From NCBI RefSeq assembly GCF_026624755.1, contig NZ_JAPMXC010000001.1:2452365-2516364 (forward strand): 64,000 nt of DNA, given 5' to 3'. This document shows, piece after piece, positions 17,501 to 25,266 of this stretch. Within the stretch, counting starts at the first letter, position 1, and each line of letters begins with the position of its first letter. The translations under genes and the position numbers were made by a program. Below the pieces are notes generated by a model. It saw only the letters and a list, made by a program, of their open reading frames with translations. It was not told the DNA's origin and searched no databases. The DNA comes from Robbsia betulipollinis. Lineage in GTDB: Bacteria; Pseudomonadota; Gammaproteobacteria; Burkholderiales; Burkholderiaceae.

Positions 17501-18218
17501 GTTCGACGCCTACAAGACGGAGGTACGGCGTTTCGTGCGCCAGACGATCGGCGATCTGAAGGAAGGCCGCGACAAGATCGTCGCCGGCATCGTCACCGGA
17601 CTGCGGACACAGATGACGCAGCGTGGCAAGATGGTGATCGCACTGCTCGACGATGGCTCGGCGCAATGCGAAATCACCATTTTCAATGAACTGTACGAAG
17701 CGAACCGGACATTGCTGAAGGAAGACGAGTTGCTGGTGGTGGGCGGGAGCGCGCGCTATGACAGTTTCAGCGGCGGTCTGCGCTTCACGGCGGAGCAGGT
17801 GCTCGATCTGGAGCGCGCGCGCAGCCGCTACGCGCGCTCGGTGCGCCTGTCGGTCAACGGCAACGCCGACGCCGCGCGGCTGCGCGAACTGCTTTCGCCA
17901 TACCGGTCGCCGCTTGAGGATATGCCGGCCGGAGGCGGCGCGCCCTACGGCGGCGCGCCCTACGGCGGCGCGCCCTACGGCGGTGCATCTTCGGGCAGTG
18001 CATCGTCGGACGGCGGTGGCCGGGGGGGCAGGGGAAGAGGGGCCGGGCGCGACGCCGCGCCCGCCCGCAACGGGTTGCGGGTAGAGATCCGTTACAGCAG
18101 CGCCGACGCCTCGACCGAGGTGGCGCTCGGCAACGGCTGGTGCGTAAAGCCGAGCGACGAGCTGATCGGTGCGCTTTCGGAGGTGTTCGGGCGCGGCGCC
18201 GCAGAGATTTCGTATTGA
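14580..18218 (+). CDS. dnaE: DNA polymerase III alpha subunit
   Basis: The 1212-residue replicative polymerase. An N-terminal PHP domain begins FVHLRLHSEYSIADG. The catalytic aspartates are in MPDFDIDFCQ (about residues 405-414). Also present are GPGRGSGAGSLVAYALG, GMHAGGVLIAP, the helix-hairpin-helix and OB-fold regions, and a C-terminal domain ending FGRGAAEISY. GGGAGG (14570-14575) serves ATG 14580 (spacing 4) or ATG 14589 (spacing 13, start MSEPRFVH); the latter is the family's usual start and remains possible. A low-complexity insert near residue 1120 (GGAPY repeats, then a Gly/Arg/Ser stretch) separates the OB fold from the C-terminus. Confidence 0.97.
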   Translation: MAGMSEPRFVHLRLHSEYSIADGIVRLDDAIAAAARDGQGALALTDLSNAFGLVRFYKSARGAGVKPIAGCDVWITNPADRDKPSRLLLLVRNRQGYLNLCELLSRASLTNQYRGRAEVQAEWLEQGFAEGLLALSGAQGGDIGLALAAGNRAAARGCAERWRAIFPDGFYIELQRAGQAGESAYVGQAATLAAELGLPVVATHPVQFMTADDYTAHEARVCISEGDMLANPRRGKRFTEKQFFQTQDEMAALFADLPSALANTVEIAKRCNLTLELGRPRLPLFPTPDGVTLDDFLVAESKLGLEKRLAFLYPDEQARDAQRQTYYARLEFETDTIIKMGFPGYFLIVADFINWAKGNGVPVGPGRGSGAGSLVAYALGVTDLDPLRYNLLFERFLNPERVSMPDFDIDFCQEGRDRVIQYVKRKYGADAVSQIATFGTMAAKAAVRDVGRVLDLGYNFTDSVAKLIPFKPGKHVTLEDAMKEEPQLAERYESEDEVKQLFDLAQRVEGLTRNVGMHAGGVLIAPGKLTDFCPLYTQGEEGGGGVISQYDKDDVEAVGLVKFDFLGLTTLTILDWAERYIRRLDPAKENWSLAEVPLTDAASFSILKKANTVAVFQLESRGMQGMLKDAQPDRFEDIIALVALYRPGPMDLIPSFCARKHGRETVEYPDPRVETVLKETYGIMVYQEQVMQMAQIIGGYSLGGADLLRRAMGKKKAEEMAEHRALFREGAAVNGLTAAKADEIFDLMEKFAGYGFNKSHAAAYALLAYYTAWLKAHHPAEFMAANMSLAMDDTDKVKILFEDCLTNGLAVLPPDVNASAYRFEPVAGTADAKARADGSPPRSRTIRYGLGAVKGSGQGAIEEILRARSERPFDDLFDFCERIDRRIVNRRTVEALIRAGAFDSLEPDRARLLASVPLAMEAADQASANVLQAGLFDLGGEVPRHELLTVPAWTDKRRLQEEKASLGFYLSGHLFDAYKTEVRRFVRQTIGDLKEGRDKIVAGIVTGLRTQMTQRGKMVIALLDDGSAQCEITIFNELYEANRTLLKEDELLVVGGSARYDSFSGGLRFTAEQVLDLERARSRYARSVRLSVNGNADAARLRELLSPYRSPLEDMPAGGGAPYGGAPYGGAPYGGASSGSASSDGGGRGGRGRGAGRDAAPARNGLRVEIRYSSADASTEVALGNGWCVKPSDELIGALSEVFGRGAAEISY
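17934..17983 (+). repeat. 15-bp in-frame tandem repeat in dnaE
   Basis: Three identical copies of GGCGGCGCGCCCTAC (17934-17948, 17949-17963, 17964-17978) followed by a partial copy. Each encodes Gly-Gly-Ala-Pro-Tyr. The unit is a multiple of three, so gain or loss of copies keeps the frame and only changes the length of a flexible linker. Confidence 0.9.
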
Positions 18219-18240
18219 ACTCCACCGAGGCGAGGAACGG

Positions 18241-19362
18241 ATGAACATCGGAATCGCATGCAAGTCTTTCCGGCAAAGCGGTGGACTGGAGCGCTATGCG
18301 CTGGACATCATCGGCGGACTGAACCGTCTCGGCATTCGCCCGGTCGTCTTCGCGCGCAGCTTCGACCCGGCGTTGCTGGCGCGTTACGACATCGTGCCCC
18401 AACGCATCGGCGTCTCCCTGTTGCCGGGCAAGCTGCGCGATCATTATTTCTCGCGGCGGGTCGCCACGCTGCGCAAGCGGCTGGGCGTCGACGTGCTGAT
18501 CGGCGTCGACCGCACGGCATGCGCCGACATCGCGATCTGTGGCGGCACCCACCGCGGCTTCCTGCAGGCCTGCGCGCGTGCGCCGGGCCGGGCCGACGAA
18601 TGGCAGATCGGGCTGGAAGCCGCGCAATATCGGCATGCCGGGAAAATCGTCGCGCATTCGCAGATGATGGTGGACGAGCTGCGCACCCTGTACGACGTAC
18701 CGGTGGAAAAGATCGCGCTGTTATACCCGCCGGTGGACGCCAGCCGCTTCACGCCGGGCGATGCCGCACAACGGGCGCACCTGCGCGAACGTTTCGGTTT
18801 GCCGCGCGACAAGCTCGTGTTTCTGTTCCCGTCGAGCAGCCACGAGCGCAAGGGCTATGCGCAACTGGCCGAATTCTTCGAACGGACCACGCTGCCGGTC
18901 ATGCTGGCCGTCGCCGGACGGCCCGTCGAAACATCCAGCGCCGCGATCCGCTACCTGGGCTATCAGCCGAACATGGCGGACCTGTACCGCGCCGTCGATT
19001 ATTCGATTCTGGCGTCGCGCTACGAGCCCTTCGGCTTGATCGGCATCGAGTCGATCCTGTGCGGCACCCCGGTGGTCCTGAACGCGCGGATCGCCTGTAC
19101 CGAGGTGCTGTCCAGCGAGGCCTGCCTGACCTTCGATGCGACGCAACCGGGGGCGCTGGCGCGCGCGGTCGCCGATGCCGTGGAGCGGCATGCGGGTTTC
19201 GGCATGGCGGGCGCGCGGGAACTGGGCAAGGCGATCCATTACGATCCCGACATCGACCGGCATGTGGCGGCCCTGATGTCGTTGCTGGCGCTCGCCAAGG
19301 TATCGGCCTTCGGCGCGACGGCGGATACCGAACGCGGGTTTCAGCCGCGCGCGGCGGCCTGA
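18241..19362 (+). CDS. GT-B glycosyltransferase, family 4 type (LPS core)
   Basis: A 373-residue GT-B glycosyltransferase. The N-terminal acceptor domain begins MNIGIACKSFRQSGGLERYA. The C-terminal nucleotide-sugar domain has FPSSSHERKGY, the glycine-containing YLGYQPNMADLYRAVD block and the signature SRYEPFGLIGIES (E-x7-E type). It resembles WaaG-like lipopolysaccharide core transferases. It follows dnaE by 22 bases and precedes heptosyltransferase, O-antigen ligase and msbA genes, so a role in core oligosaccharide assembly is likely. The donor and acceptor sugars cannot be read from sequence. Confidence 0.85.
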   Translation: MNIGIACKSFRQSGGLERYALDIIGGLNRLGIRPVVFARSFDPALLARYDIVPQRIGVSLLPGKLRDHYFSRRVATLRKRLGVDVLIGVDRTACADIAICGGTHRGFLQACARAPGRADEWQIGLEAAQYRHAGKIVAHSQMMVDELRTLYDVPVEKIALLYPPVDASRFTPGDAAQRAHLRERFGLPRDKLVFLFPSSSHERKGYAQLAEFFERTTLPVMLAVAGRPVETSSAAIRYLGYQPNMADLYRAVDYSILASRYEPFGLIGIESILCGTPVVLNARIACTEVLSSEACLTFDATQPGALARAVADAVERHAGFGMAGARELGKAIHYDPDIDRHVAALMSLLALAKVSAFGATADTERGFQPRAAA

Positions 19363-19371
19363 TCCCGATCT

Positions 19372-20298
19372 CTAGTCCCGTCCGTTTTGCGGCGGCCGGT
19401 CCGGTCCGGGCATCCCCGGGGCAGGCTCTGCTCGCCCGAGTTCGGCGAGACGCAGGAAACGGTAGTACACGGTTTCCGCGTTGAACACGGCGATCATGAA
19501 GCCGGCACGGCCGTCGAGGCAGCCCAGCCGCAGGAAATAGGTGCGCACGAAGGCCCAGAGGCCGCGCCGCACCGCCTTGCCGAAGCTGGCACGGTCGCCG
19601 CGTTCGAAACGCTGGCGCGCGCCTGCGCCGGAATAGCTGTCGAGCTTGCGCAGCACCGCGCCGATGTCGTCATAACTGTAGTGCAGCAGCACGCCGTCCA
19701 GCAGCGCGGCGGTACCGGAGAACACCAGACGTTCGTGTACCCGGTCCTCGGAAAAACGCGCGGTGCCGCGCTTGAACAGGCGCGGCACCGCATCGGGCCG
19801 CCATCCCGAGTGGCGCACCCATTGTCCGCAAAACGCGGACAGACGGTCGAGGGCATGGACGCCGTCGGCATCGGCTGCGACGACATCGCGAATCGACGCC
19901 GCGAGCGCCGGACTCACGACTTCGTCGGCATCGACCACCAGGACCCAGTCCGTGTCGAGCAGATCGACCGCCCGGTTTTTCTGCACGCCGAACCCTGCCC
20001 AATCCGGACGGTGGTGGATCTGCGCACCGTGCAGGGCGGCGATCGCGAGCGTGGCGTCGCGGCTGCCGCTGTCGACGAGCACGATCCGGTCGGCGAAGGA
20101 CAGCGCGCCCAGACAGTCCGCCAGATGCGCGGCGGCGTCCAGCGTGATGACGGCGATGCCCAGCGTCGGCCGCGGCCGGGCGGAAGGTGTCGGAGACGAG
20201 GCGGGCGGCGGCACGGTGGGCGAGGGCAAGGCGGCGGACGGGTTGGTGGACAGGTCGAAAAGCAGGTCGACAGGCAGGTCGACAAAGCGGCACCGCAA
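19372..20298 (-). CDS. GT-A glycosyltransferase, family 2 type (LPS core, WaaE-like)
   Basis: A protein of up to 308 residues with a family 2 GT-A fold: GIAVITLDAAAHLADCLGAL opens the domain, DRIVLVDSGSRD is the nucleotide-binding strand, and LVVDADE is the metal-binding DxD-type motif. HERLVFSG and HYSYDDI match LPS core beta-glucosyltransferases. The first 45 residues are Pro/Ser/Ala-rich and unlike the family, so the true start may be a downstream non-ATG codon. It is on the opposite strand from its LPS neighbours, sharing a promoter region with the heptosyltransferase gene. Confidence 0.85.
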   Translation of the reverse strand: MRCRFVDLPVDLLFDLSTNPSAALPSPTVPPPASSPTPSARPRPTLGIAVITLDAAAHLADCLGALSFADRIVLVDSGSRDATLAIAALHGAQIHHRPDWAGFGVQKNRAVDLLDTDWVLVVDADEVVSPALAASIRDVVAADADGVHALDRLSAFCGQWVRHSGWRPDAVPRLFKRGTARFSEDRVHERLVFSGTAALLDGVLLHYSYDDIGAVLRKLDSYSGAGARQRFERGDRASFGKAVRRGLWAFVRTYFLRLGCLDGRAGFMIAVFNAETVYYRFLRLAELGRAEPAPGMPGPDRPPQNGRD

Positions 20299-20341
20299 CG
20301 ATTACAGGCATCCGGACGGCTTCGCGGCGCGGGCGTCCTGA

Positions 20342-20362
20342 TATACTTTCGGGCCAAGTATA
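20342..20362. promoter_or_regulatory. Palindrome with paired -10-like elements between divergent LPS genes
   Basis: TATACTT (20342-20348) and AAGTATA (20356-20362) form a perfect inverted repeat around seven bases. Each arm reads as a TATACT -10 box outward, so it may be the core of two divergent promoters or an operator. Neither strand has a strong -35. Confidence 0.4.
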
Positions 20363-20404
20363 ACCGGGAAGGTTCGCCTTGCTTCTTTCAATTCCCGTTC
20401 GCCG

Positions 20405-21523
20405 ATGAGTCGTCTGAGCGGCCGTCTCCGGATCTTCTCGCGTGCGTTGCCTCGCCTGCTGCTCAAGCCGTGGCGGCGCGAGCCGCGCACCGTGGGGCGC
20501 GTGCTGATCGCGCACCGGCTGCTGCTGGGCGACACGCTCCTGCTCGCCCCCTTGCTGAAGAAAGTGCGGGAGCAGCATCCGGATGCCGCGATCGTGCTGA
20601 CCTGTCCGCCCGCCGTGGCGCCGCTTTTCGCGTGCCGGCCGTACGGGGCGACCGCCTTGCCTTATGATCCACGCAGCGCCGCCAGCATCGCGCGCATCGT
20701 CGCCAGTGGCCCGTACGATCTCGCAATCGTCGCCGGCGACCAGCGTTACGCCTGGCTCGCGCTGGCGGCGGACAGCCGCTGGATCGTCGCCTACCAGGCC
20801 GACACACCTGCGTGGAAACGCTGGCCTATCGACGCGTTGCCGCGCTTTCCCGACAGTCCCGTCGCGTGGGCGGATGCACTCGCCCTGCTGGTGCGCGGCG
20901 CGGCGCCCGGGCGTTTCGATCCAACCGAGTGGCCGATGCCTGCGCCGGCGCCGTTTGCGCCGCCGCCGGCCGGCTACGTGGTGCTGCATCCGGGTGCGAG
21001 CAATCCCGTCAAGCAATGGCCGGCGGCGCGCTGGCTGGCGCTGGCCGACACCCTGACGGCGCGGGGCTGGCGTCCGGTCTGGAGCGGCGGCCCCGGCGAG
21101 GGGGAACTGATCGCGCAGATCGACCCCGAGCGCCGTTACCCAAGCTACGCCGAACAGCTCGACCTCGCGCAGCTCGCCGCCTTGTTGCGCGGTGCGAAGC
21201 TGCTGGTCTGCCCGGATACCGGGGTCGCGCACCTCGGCCGGCTGCTCGCCGTGCCGACGCTCGCGCTGTTCGGCCCGGGGAGCGCGCGCGTGCATGGCGC
21301 GGGCCAATTCTGGGACCGGATGCCGTTCGTCGCCGAGACCGTCGACATCGCGTGCCGCGATCAGCCGACGCTGTTCGAGAGTACGGTAAGCTGGATCCGC
21401 CGGTGCGATCGCGACCTGGCTACCTGCCGCAATCGTCGCGGCGCCGGCGCGGCCTGCATGTCCGACATTTCCGAGGCTGTCGTGAAAACGCGGCTCGATA
21501 CCTTGATCGATGGAGTTCGATGA
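20405..21523 (+). CDS. Heptosyltransferase family protein (GT9, LPS core)
   Basis: A 372-residue GT9 protein that would add ADP-heptose to the LPS inner core. HRLLLGDTLLLAPLLKKVR (about residues 38-56) is the N-terminal signature, VVLHPGASNPVKQWPAARW the phosphate-binding block, and VCPDTGVAHLGRLLAVPTLALFG-type sequence the conserved donor site. The N-terminus is basic with no signal peptide, fitting inner-leaflet membrane association. Its stop overlaps the next gene (ATGA at 21520-21523), so the two are translationally coupled. It could be waaC, waaF or waaQ; I do not assign a symbol. Confidence 0.88.
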   Translation: MSRLSGRLRIFSRALPRLLLKPWRREPRTVGRVLIAHRLLLGDTLLLAPLLKKVREQHPDAAIVLTCPPAVAPLFACRPYGATALPYDPRSAASIARIVASGPYDLAIVAGDQRYAWLALAADSRWIVAYQADTPAWKRWPIDALPRFPDSPVAWADALALLVRGAAPGRFDPTEWPMPAPAPFAPPPAGYVVLHPGASNPVKQWPAARWLALADTLTARGWRPVWSGGPGEGELIAQIDPERRYPSYAEQLDLAQLAALLRGAKLLVCPDTGVAHLGRLLAVPTLALFGPGSARVHGAGQFWDRMPFVAETVDIACRDQPTLFESTVSWIRRCDRDLATCRNRRGAGAACMSDISEAVVKTRLDTLIDGVR

Positions 21524-22974
21524 AACAGAAGTTCGCCGAAGGGCTGTTGCTGAGCGCGATATGCGCAGTGGCGTTCGCCGTCATGTTCGGGCATTTCACC
21601 GGTGTGAAGAACATCGCGCTGGCGTTCGCGGCGCTCGGTCTGCTCGCCGTCGCGCTGATGCGCGAGCGTCCTCCGGCGGATGCCCATTACGCGCCCTGGC
21701 CGGACGCCGGCCTGCTGGTGCCGCTCGTGCTCTGGATGACGTGGACGGCCGCGTCGCTCGCCTGGTCGGTGTTTCCGGCCGCGAGCGCCGCCGCCTGGGT
21801 CGACGAGGTGGCGATCCCGACGCTTGGCTTCTTCGCTTTCTATCGGATCGCGTCGATCGGTCGTCCCGCGGCGTCGGCGGCCGGCGCGCGATCCGCGAAG
21901 GCGCGCCCGCGTGAGCGCGCCGTGGGCGCGGCGCCGTCGAATGCGCTGGCGGCGCCGCCCGAAGAGCGGGATCGTGCGGACCGGCCGCGTTCCGCGGTCG
22001 CCTTCGAGGCCAGCTGTTGGGTCGCGACGTTCCTGCTGGCCGCCCTCAGTCTCTACGGCGTGAATCAGCTGGCGCCCGAATTGCCGAAACCCGGCGTGCT
22101 GCACTTCTACGAGCGGGTCGGTCATACCAGTACGTTCGCACTGATCGTTCTGCCTCTGTTCGTGGCCATGAGCGTGCGTCCGGCGACCCGTCTCGCCGGG
22201 CTGAGCGGCGCGGTGCTCGCCATCGTGATCGGGCTGGTGAGCCTGAACCGATTTTTTGGCGTGAGCGCCGTCGTGACGCTGTTGATCGGTCTGGCACCTG
22301 CGTTGCGCCGGCGCAAAATCCTCACGTGCGTGCTTTTGCTGGGTGTGCTCGCCGGCCTCGCGGCCGCGTTGACGTATAGCAACAGCGAGCGCCTGCCCGG
22401 CCCGGGCAACAACGCCGGCCAGAGCAAATCGCAGGTATTCGAGCATGCGCTCGACGCGCAGCGCTGGCGTCAAAGCCTGCAACGCATGGTCCGGGTCGAT
22501 CCGCGGCCGCAGATCTGGCACGCGTATGCCGAGCTGGGCATGCGGCACCCCTGGCTGGGCGTGGGCTTCGGCAAACCGCTGCCGGCCTACGCGTACGCGG
22601 AGGCGCTGCCGCCCGATCTCACCTCTCAGGAACCCCATGCAAGAACCCATTCCCATGACCTGTTCCTCAATACCTGGTTGCAGGTCGGCGTGGTCGGGCT
22701 GGTGCTCGAGTGCTTGCTGTTCGTCGCATTGATCCGCGCCTTCCTGCGCACCGCCCCTGCGGATGTCTGGCTGCGCGCGGCGGGCGTCGCGCTGGTGTGC
22801 GGGGTGATCAGCAAGAATCTGACGGACGATTTCCTGTGGCAGTCGACCAGCCTCGCGTTCTGGGGACAGGCCGGCTGGCTGCTCGGGCGCGCGCGCCTTT
22901 CCGGAATGATCCGGTACCGGATGGCCTCGGGACGTTCGGTGGCGATGCGGCGCCTGCGTCGGGTCGGAAACTGA
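21520..22974 (+). CDS. waaL: O-antigen ligase family protein
   Basis: A 484-residue polytopic inner-membrane protein with about ten hydrophobic segments. The large periplasmic loop with R-x3-W near RPQIWHAYAELGMRHPWLGV and the HSHDLFLNTWLQVG block are typical of the Wzy/WaaL family. O-antigen ligase joins undecaprenyl-linked glycan to lipid A-core in the periplasm. An unusual hydrophilic Ala/Arg/Glu-rich stretch (about residues 115-160) splits two membrane segments. Translation overlaps the heptosyltransferase stop, and msbA follows after 12 bases. A Wzy polymerase or another glycan ligase is possible, but the LPS context favours WaaL. Confidence 0.8.
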   Translation: MKQKFAEGLLLSAICAVAFAVMFGHFTGVKNIALAFAALGLLAVALMRERPPADAHYAPWPDAGLLVPLVLWMTWTAASLAWSVFPAASAAAWVDEVAIPTLGFFAFYRIASIGRPAASAAGARSAKARPRERAVGAAPSNALAAPPEERDRADRPRSAVAFEASCWVATFLLAALSLYGVNQLAPELPKPGVLHFYERVGHTSTFALIVLPLFVAMSVRPATRLAGLSGAVLAIVIGLVSLNRFFGVSAVVTLLIGLAPALRRRKILTCVLLLGVLAGLAAALTYSNSERLPGPGNNAGQSKSQVFEHALDAQRWRQSLQRMVRVDPRPQIWHAYAELGMRHPWLGVGFGKPLPAYAYAEALPPDLTSQEPHARTHSHDLFLNTWLQVGVVGLVLECLLFVALIRAFLRTAPADVWLRAAGVALVCGVISKNLTDDFLWQSTSLAFWGQAGWLLGRARLSGMIRYRMASGRSVAMRRLRRVGN

Positions 22975-22986
22975 GGACGGAATGCG

Positions 22987-24774
22987 ATGACGAAAAAAGG
23001 ACCGGGCGACGTGAAGGCGCCCCTGACCGCCAAGCCGATCGCCAATATGGCGGTGTTCAGGCGTCTGCGCCGCTATCTGCAGCCGCATCTCTTCGTCCTC
23101 ATCGCCGCGGCGCTGTCGATGGCGCTCGTGGCCGCCAGCGAGGCCGGCATTCCCTGGCTGCTCAAACCCCTGGTGGACCGGGGGTTCGGCCAGGGCGCAT
23201 CGGGGACCTCCCGCTGGATGATCCCGGTGGCGGTGGTCGTGCTCGCGTTCGTGCGCGGCGTGGCGCAATACGGCTCCGGCTATCTGCTGAGCTGGGTGAC
23301 CAACCGCGTGCTGCAGGAGTTGCGGCGCGAGATGTTCCGGAAGATGCTGCACGCGCGCGTCGCGTTCTTTCAGCGCGAAACGGCGAGTACGATCATCAAC
23401 GCGGTGGTCTTCGAGGTCAATCAGATCCTGAACACGCTGAGCGGCGTGATGGTCACGCTGGTGCGCGATTCGATGACGGTGCTGTGCCTGCTCGCGCTGT
23501 TGTTCTACCGTAACTGGCGCCTGACGCTCGTCATCGCGGTGATCCTGCCGGTGATCGCCTGGCTGGTCGGCAAGATCAACCGCCGGCTGCGGCGGTTGAA
23601 TCGCGATTATCAGCAGCAGACCAACCAGTTGTCCTACATCGTCGAGGAAACCGTCGGCGGCTACAAGGTCGTCAAGGTGCACAACGGCGAAGCGTACGAG
23701 ATGGGCCGCTTCGAGGAAATGAGCCGGCGCCTGCGCGGCTATTCGATGCGCATGACGGTGGCGGGCGGTCTCGCGCAGCCCCTCACGCAGTTCATCGCTT
23801 CGATCGCCCTGGCGATCGTCCTGGCGATCGCGATGATTCAGTCCGCGCACGATCAGACGACGGTGGGCGGCTTCGTGTCCTTCGTCACCGCGATGCTGCT
23901 GATCATTTCGCCATTGAAGCACCTGACGGACGTCAACCAGCCGTTGCAGCGCGGCATGACGGCGGCCGAGCTGATCTTCGGCCTGATCGACGAGCCGCCG
24001 GAGACCTCGGGCGGCGACCGTCGGCTGGAGCGCGCACGCGGCGAAGTCCGCTTCGAGCGCGTGAGCTTCAGTTATGGCAACGTCACACGCCCGACGCTCG
24101 ACGCGGTGTCCTTCGTCGCCAGGCCGGGCGAGATGATCGCGCTGGCGGGTCCGTCGGGCAGCGGCAAGACGACGCTGGTGAACCTGCTGCCGCGGTTTTT
24201 CGATGCGACCGATGGCCGGATCCTGGTCGACGGGGTGCCGGTCGAGGAGTATCGGCTGGAGGATCTGCGGCGCCAGATCGCCTTCGTCAGTCAGGAAGTG
24301 GTGCTGTTCAACGACAGCATCGCGGCGAACGTGGCCTATGGACAGGAGATCGATGCCGCGCGGGTGGATGCCGCGCTGGCCGCGGCGAATCTGCGCAACA
24401 CCGTGGCGGCGATGCCCGACGGCGTGGATACCCTCGTGGGCGACAACGGCATGCGGCTCTCCGGCGGCCAGCGGCAGCGGCTGGCGATCGCCCGGGCGAT
24501 CTACAAGGATGCGCCGATCCTGATCCTGGACGAGGCGACCTCGGCGCTGGATTCGGAATCCGAGCGGCACGTACAGGAAGCGCTCGAGGTGCTGATGCGC
24601 GGACGCACGACGCTGGTGATCGCGCACCGGCTATCGACCATCGAGCGTGCGGATCGCATCCTGGTGATGGAGGCGGGCCAAATCATCGAAGAGGGAAGCC
24701 ACGCCGAGCTGTTGAAGCGAGGCGGGCTCTATGCCAATCTGCACAACATCCAGTATCAGCGCGAGGAAGCCTGA
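22987..24774 (+). CDS. msbA: Lipid A export ABC transporter (permease/ATP-binding)
   Basis: A 595-residue half-transporter that flips lipid A-core across the inner membrane. Six transmembrane helices occupy about residues 30-320. The ATPase domain has Walker [10 protein letters not shown] (about 387-395), Q loop, signature LSGGQRQR and Walker [13 protein letters not shown], with the H-loop IAHRLST. Length and order fit MsbA. It completes the heptosyltransferase-ligase-msbA unit. A lpxK gene, often adjacent elsewhere, is absent here. Confidence 0.95.
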   Translation: MTKKGPGDVKAPLTAKPIANMAVFRRLRRYLQPHLFVLIAAALSMALVAASEAGIPWLLKPLVDRGFGQGASGTSRWMIPVAVVVLAFVRGVAQYGSGYLLSWVTNRVLQELRREMFRKMLHARVAFFQRETASTIINAVVFEVNQILNTLSGVMVTLVRDSMTVLCLLALLFYRNWRLTLVIAVILPVIAWLVGKINRRLRRLNRDYQQQTNQLSYIVEETVGGYKVVKVHNGEAYEMGRFEEMSRRLRGYSMRMTVAGGLAQPLTQFIASIALAIVLAIAMIQSAHDQTTVGGFVSFVTAMLLIISPLKHLTDVNQPLQRGMTAAELIFGLIDEPPETSGGDRRLERARGEVRFERVSFSYGNVTRPTLDAVSFVARPGEMIALAGPSGSGKTTLVNLLPRFFDATDGRILVDGVPVEEYRLEDLRRQIAFVSQEVVLFNDSIAANVAYGQEIDAARVDAALAAANLRNTVAAMPDGVDTLVGDNGMRLSGGQRQRLAIARAIYKDAPILILDEATSALDSESERHVQEALEVLMRGRTTLVIAHRLSTIERADRILVMEAGQIIEEGSHAELLKRGGLYANLHNIQYQREEA

Positions 24775-24793
24775 CGCGCCGTGAGGCGTGAAG

Positions 24794-24830
24794 GCCGACG
24801 CCATCCGCCGCCCGAAGGGGTGGCGTCGGC
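24794..24830. terminator. Hairpin between convergent msbA and a small secreted gene
   Basis: GCCGACGCCA (24794-24803) and TGGCGTCGGC (24821-24830) form a perfect 10-bp stem, 20 bases after the msbA stop and before the end of the convergent gene. There is no T run; it may terminate both transcripts with low efficiency or protect 3' ends. Confidence 0.45.
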
Positions 24831-24853
24831 TCGCCGGCCGGTCTGCGCGCGGC

Positions 24854-25084
24854 TTACAGCGGTTGCGGCGGGTGCGGCGGCCTGGGATGGTGCGGGCGCG
24901 GCGGCGGCGGCGGGCGCCTGTGATGGCGCGGCGGCGGAGCGTGATGCGGCGGCGGAGCATCCGAAATGTTCGACTGGCCTTCGCCGAAATGCATCGTCTG
25001 CGCCTGGGCAGCGCTTGGCAGCGCGCCGGCGAGCAGGACGCCGGCGCCCAACGTCGCGGCAGCCAACCATGTTGCTTTTGTCAT
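24854..25084 (-). CDS. Small secreted Pro/His-rich protein, unknown function
   Basis: A 76-residue protein starting MTKATWLAAATLGAGVLLAG, a clear signal peptide with likely cleavage after AQA. The mature 46 residues are almost entirely Pro, His and Arg (PPPHHAPPPRHHRRPPPPPR). GGAG lies 6 bases upstream of ATG 25084, which supports this start. His clusters suggest metal binding, but that is inference from composition. It is downstream of rng on the same strand, with a 182-base gap. Confidence 0.7.
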   Translation of the reverse strand: MTKATWLAAATLGAGVLLAGALPSAAQAQTMHFGEGQSNISDAPPPHHAPPPRHHRRPPPPPRPHHPRPPHPPQPL

Positions 25085-25266
25085 TGTTGCTCCATGAGGA
25101 AAATAGGGTCGACACGGCACCATGAGAGCGTGCCGGCACGAGCGCTCACGCTGGATGGGGTGAGCCAACCTTCATCCTACCCCAGTCAGCCCGGCACGGG
25201 GGCGGCGTGCGCCGAGACCAACGGGGCTTCCCTGTGTGCGCCGCGCCGCATCGCCGTCAGGCACCG

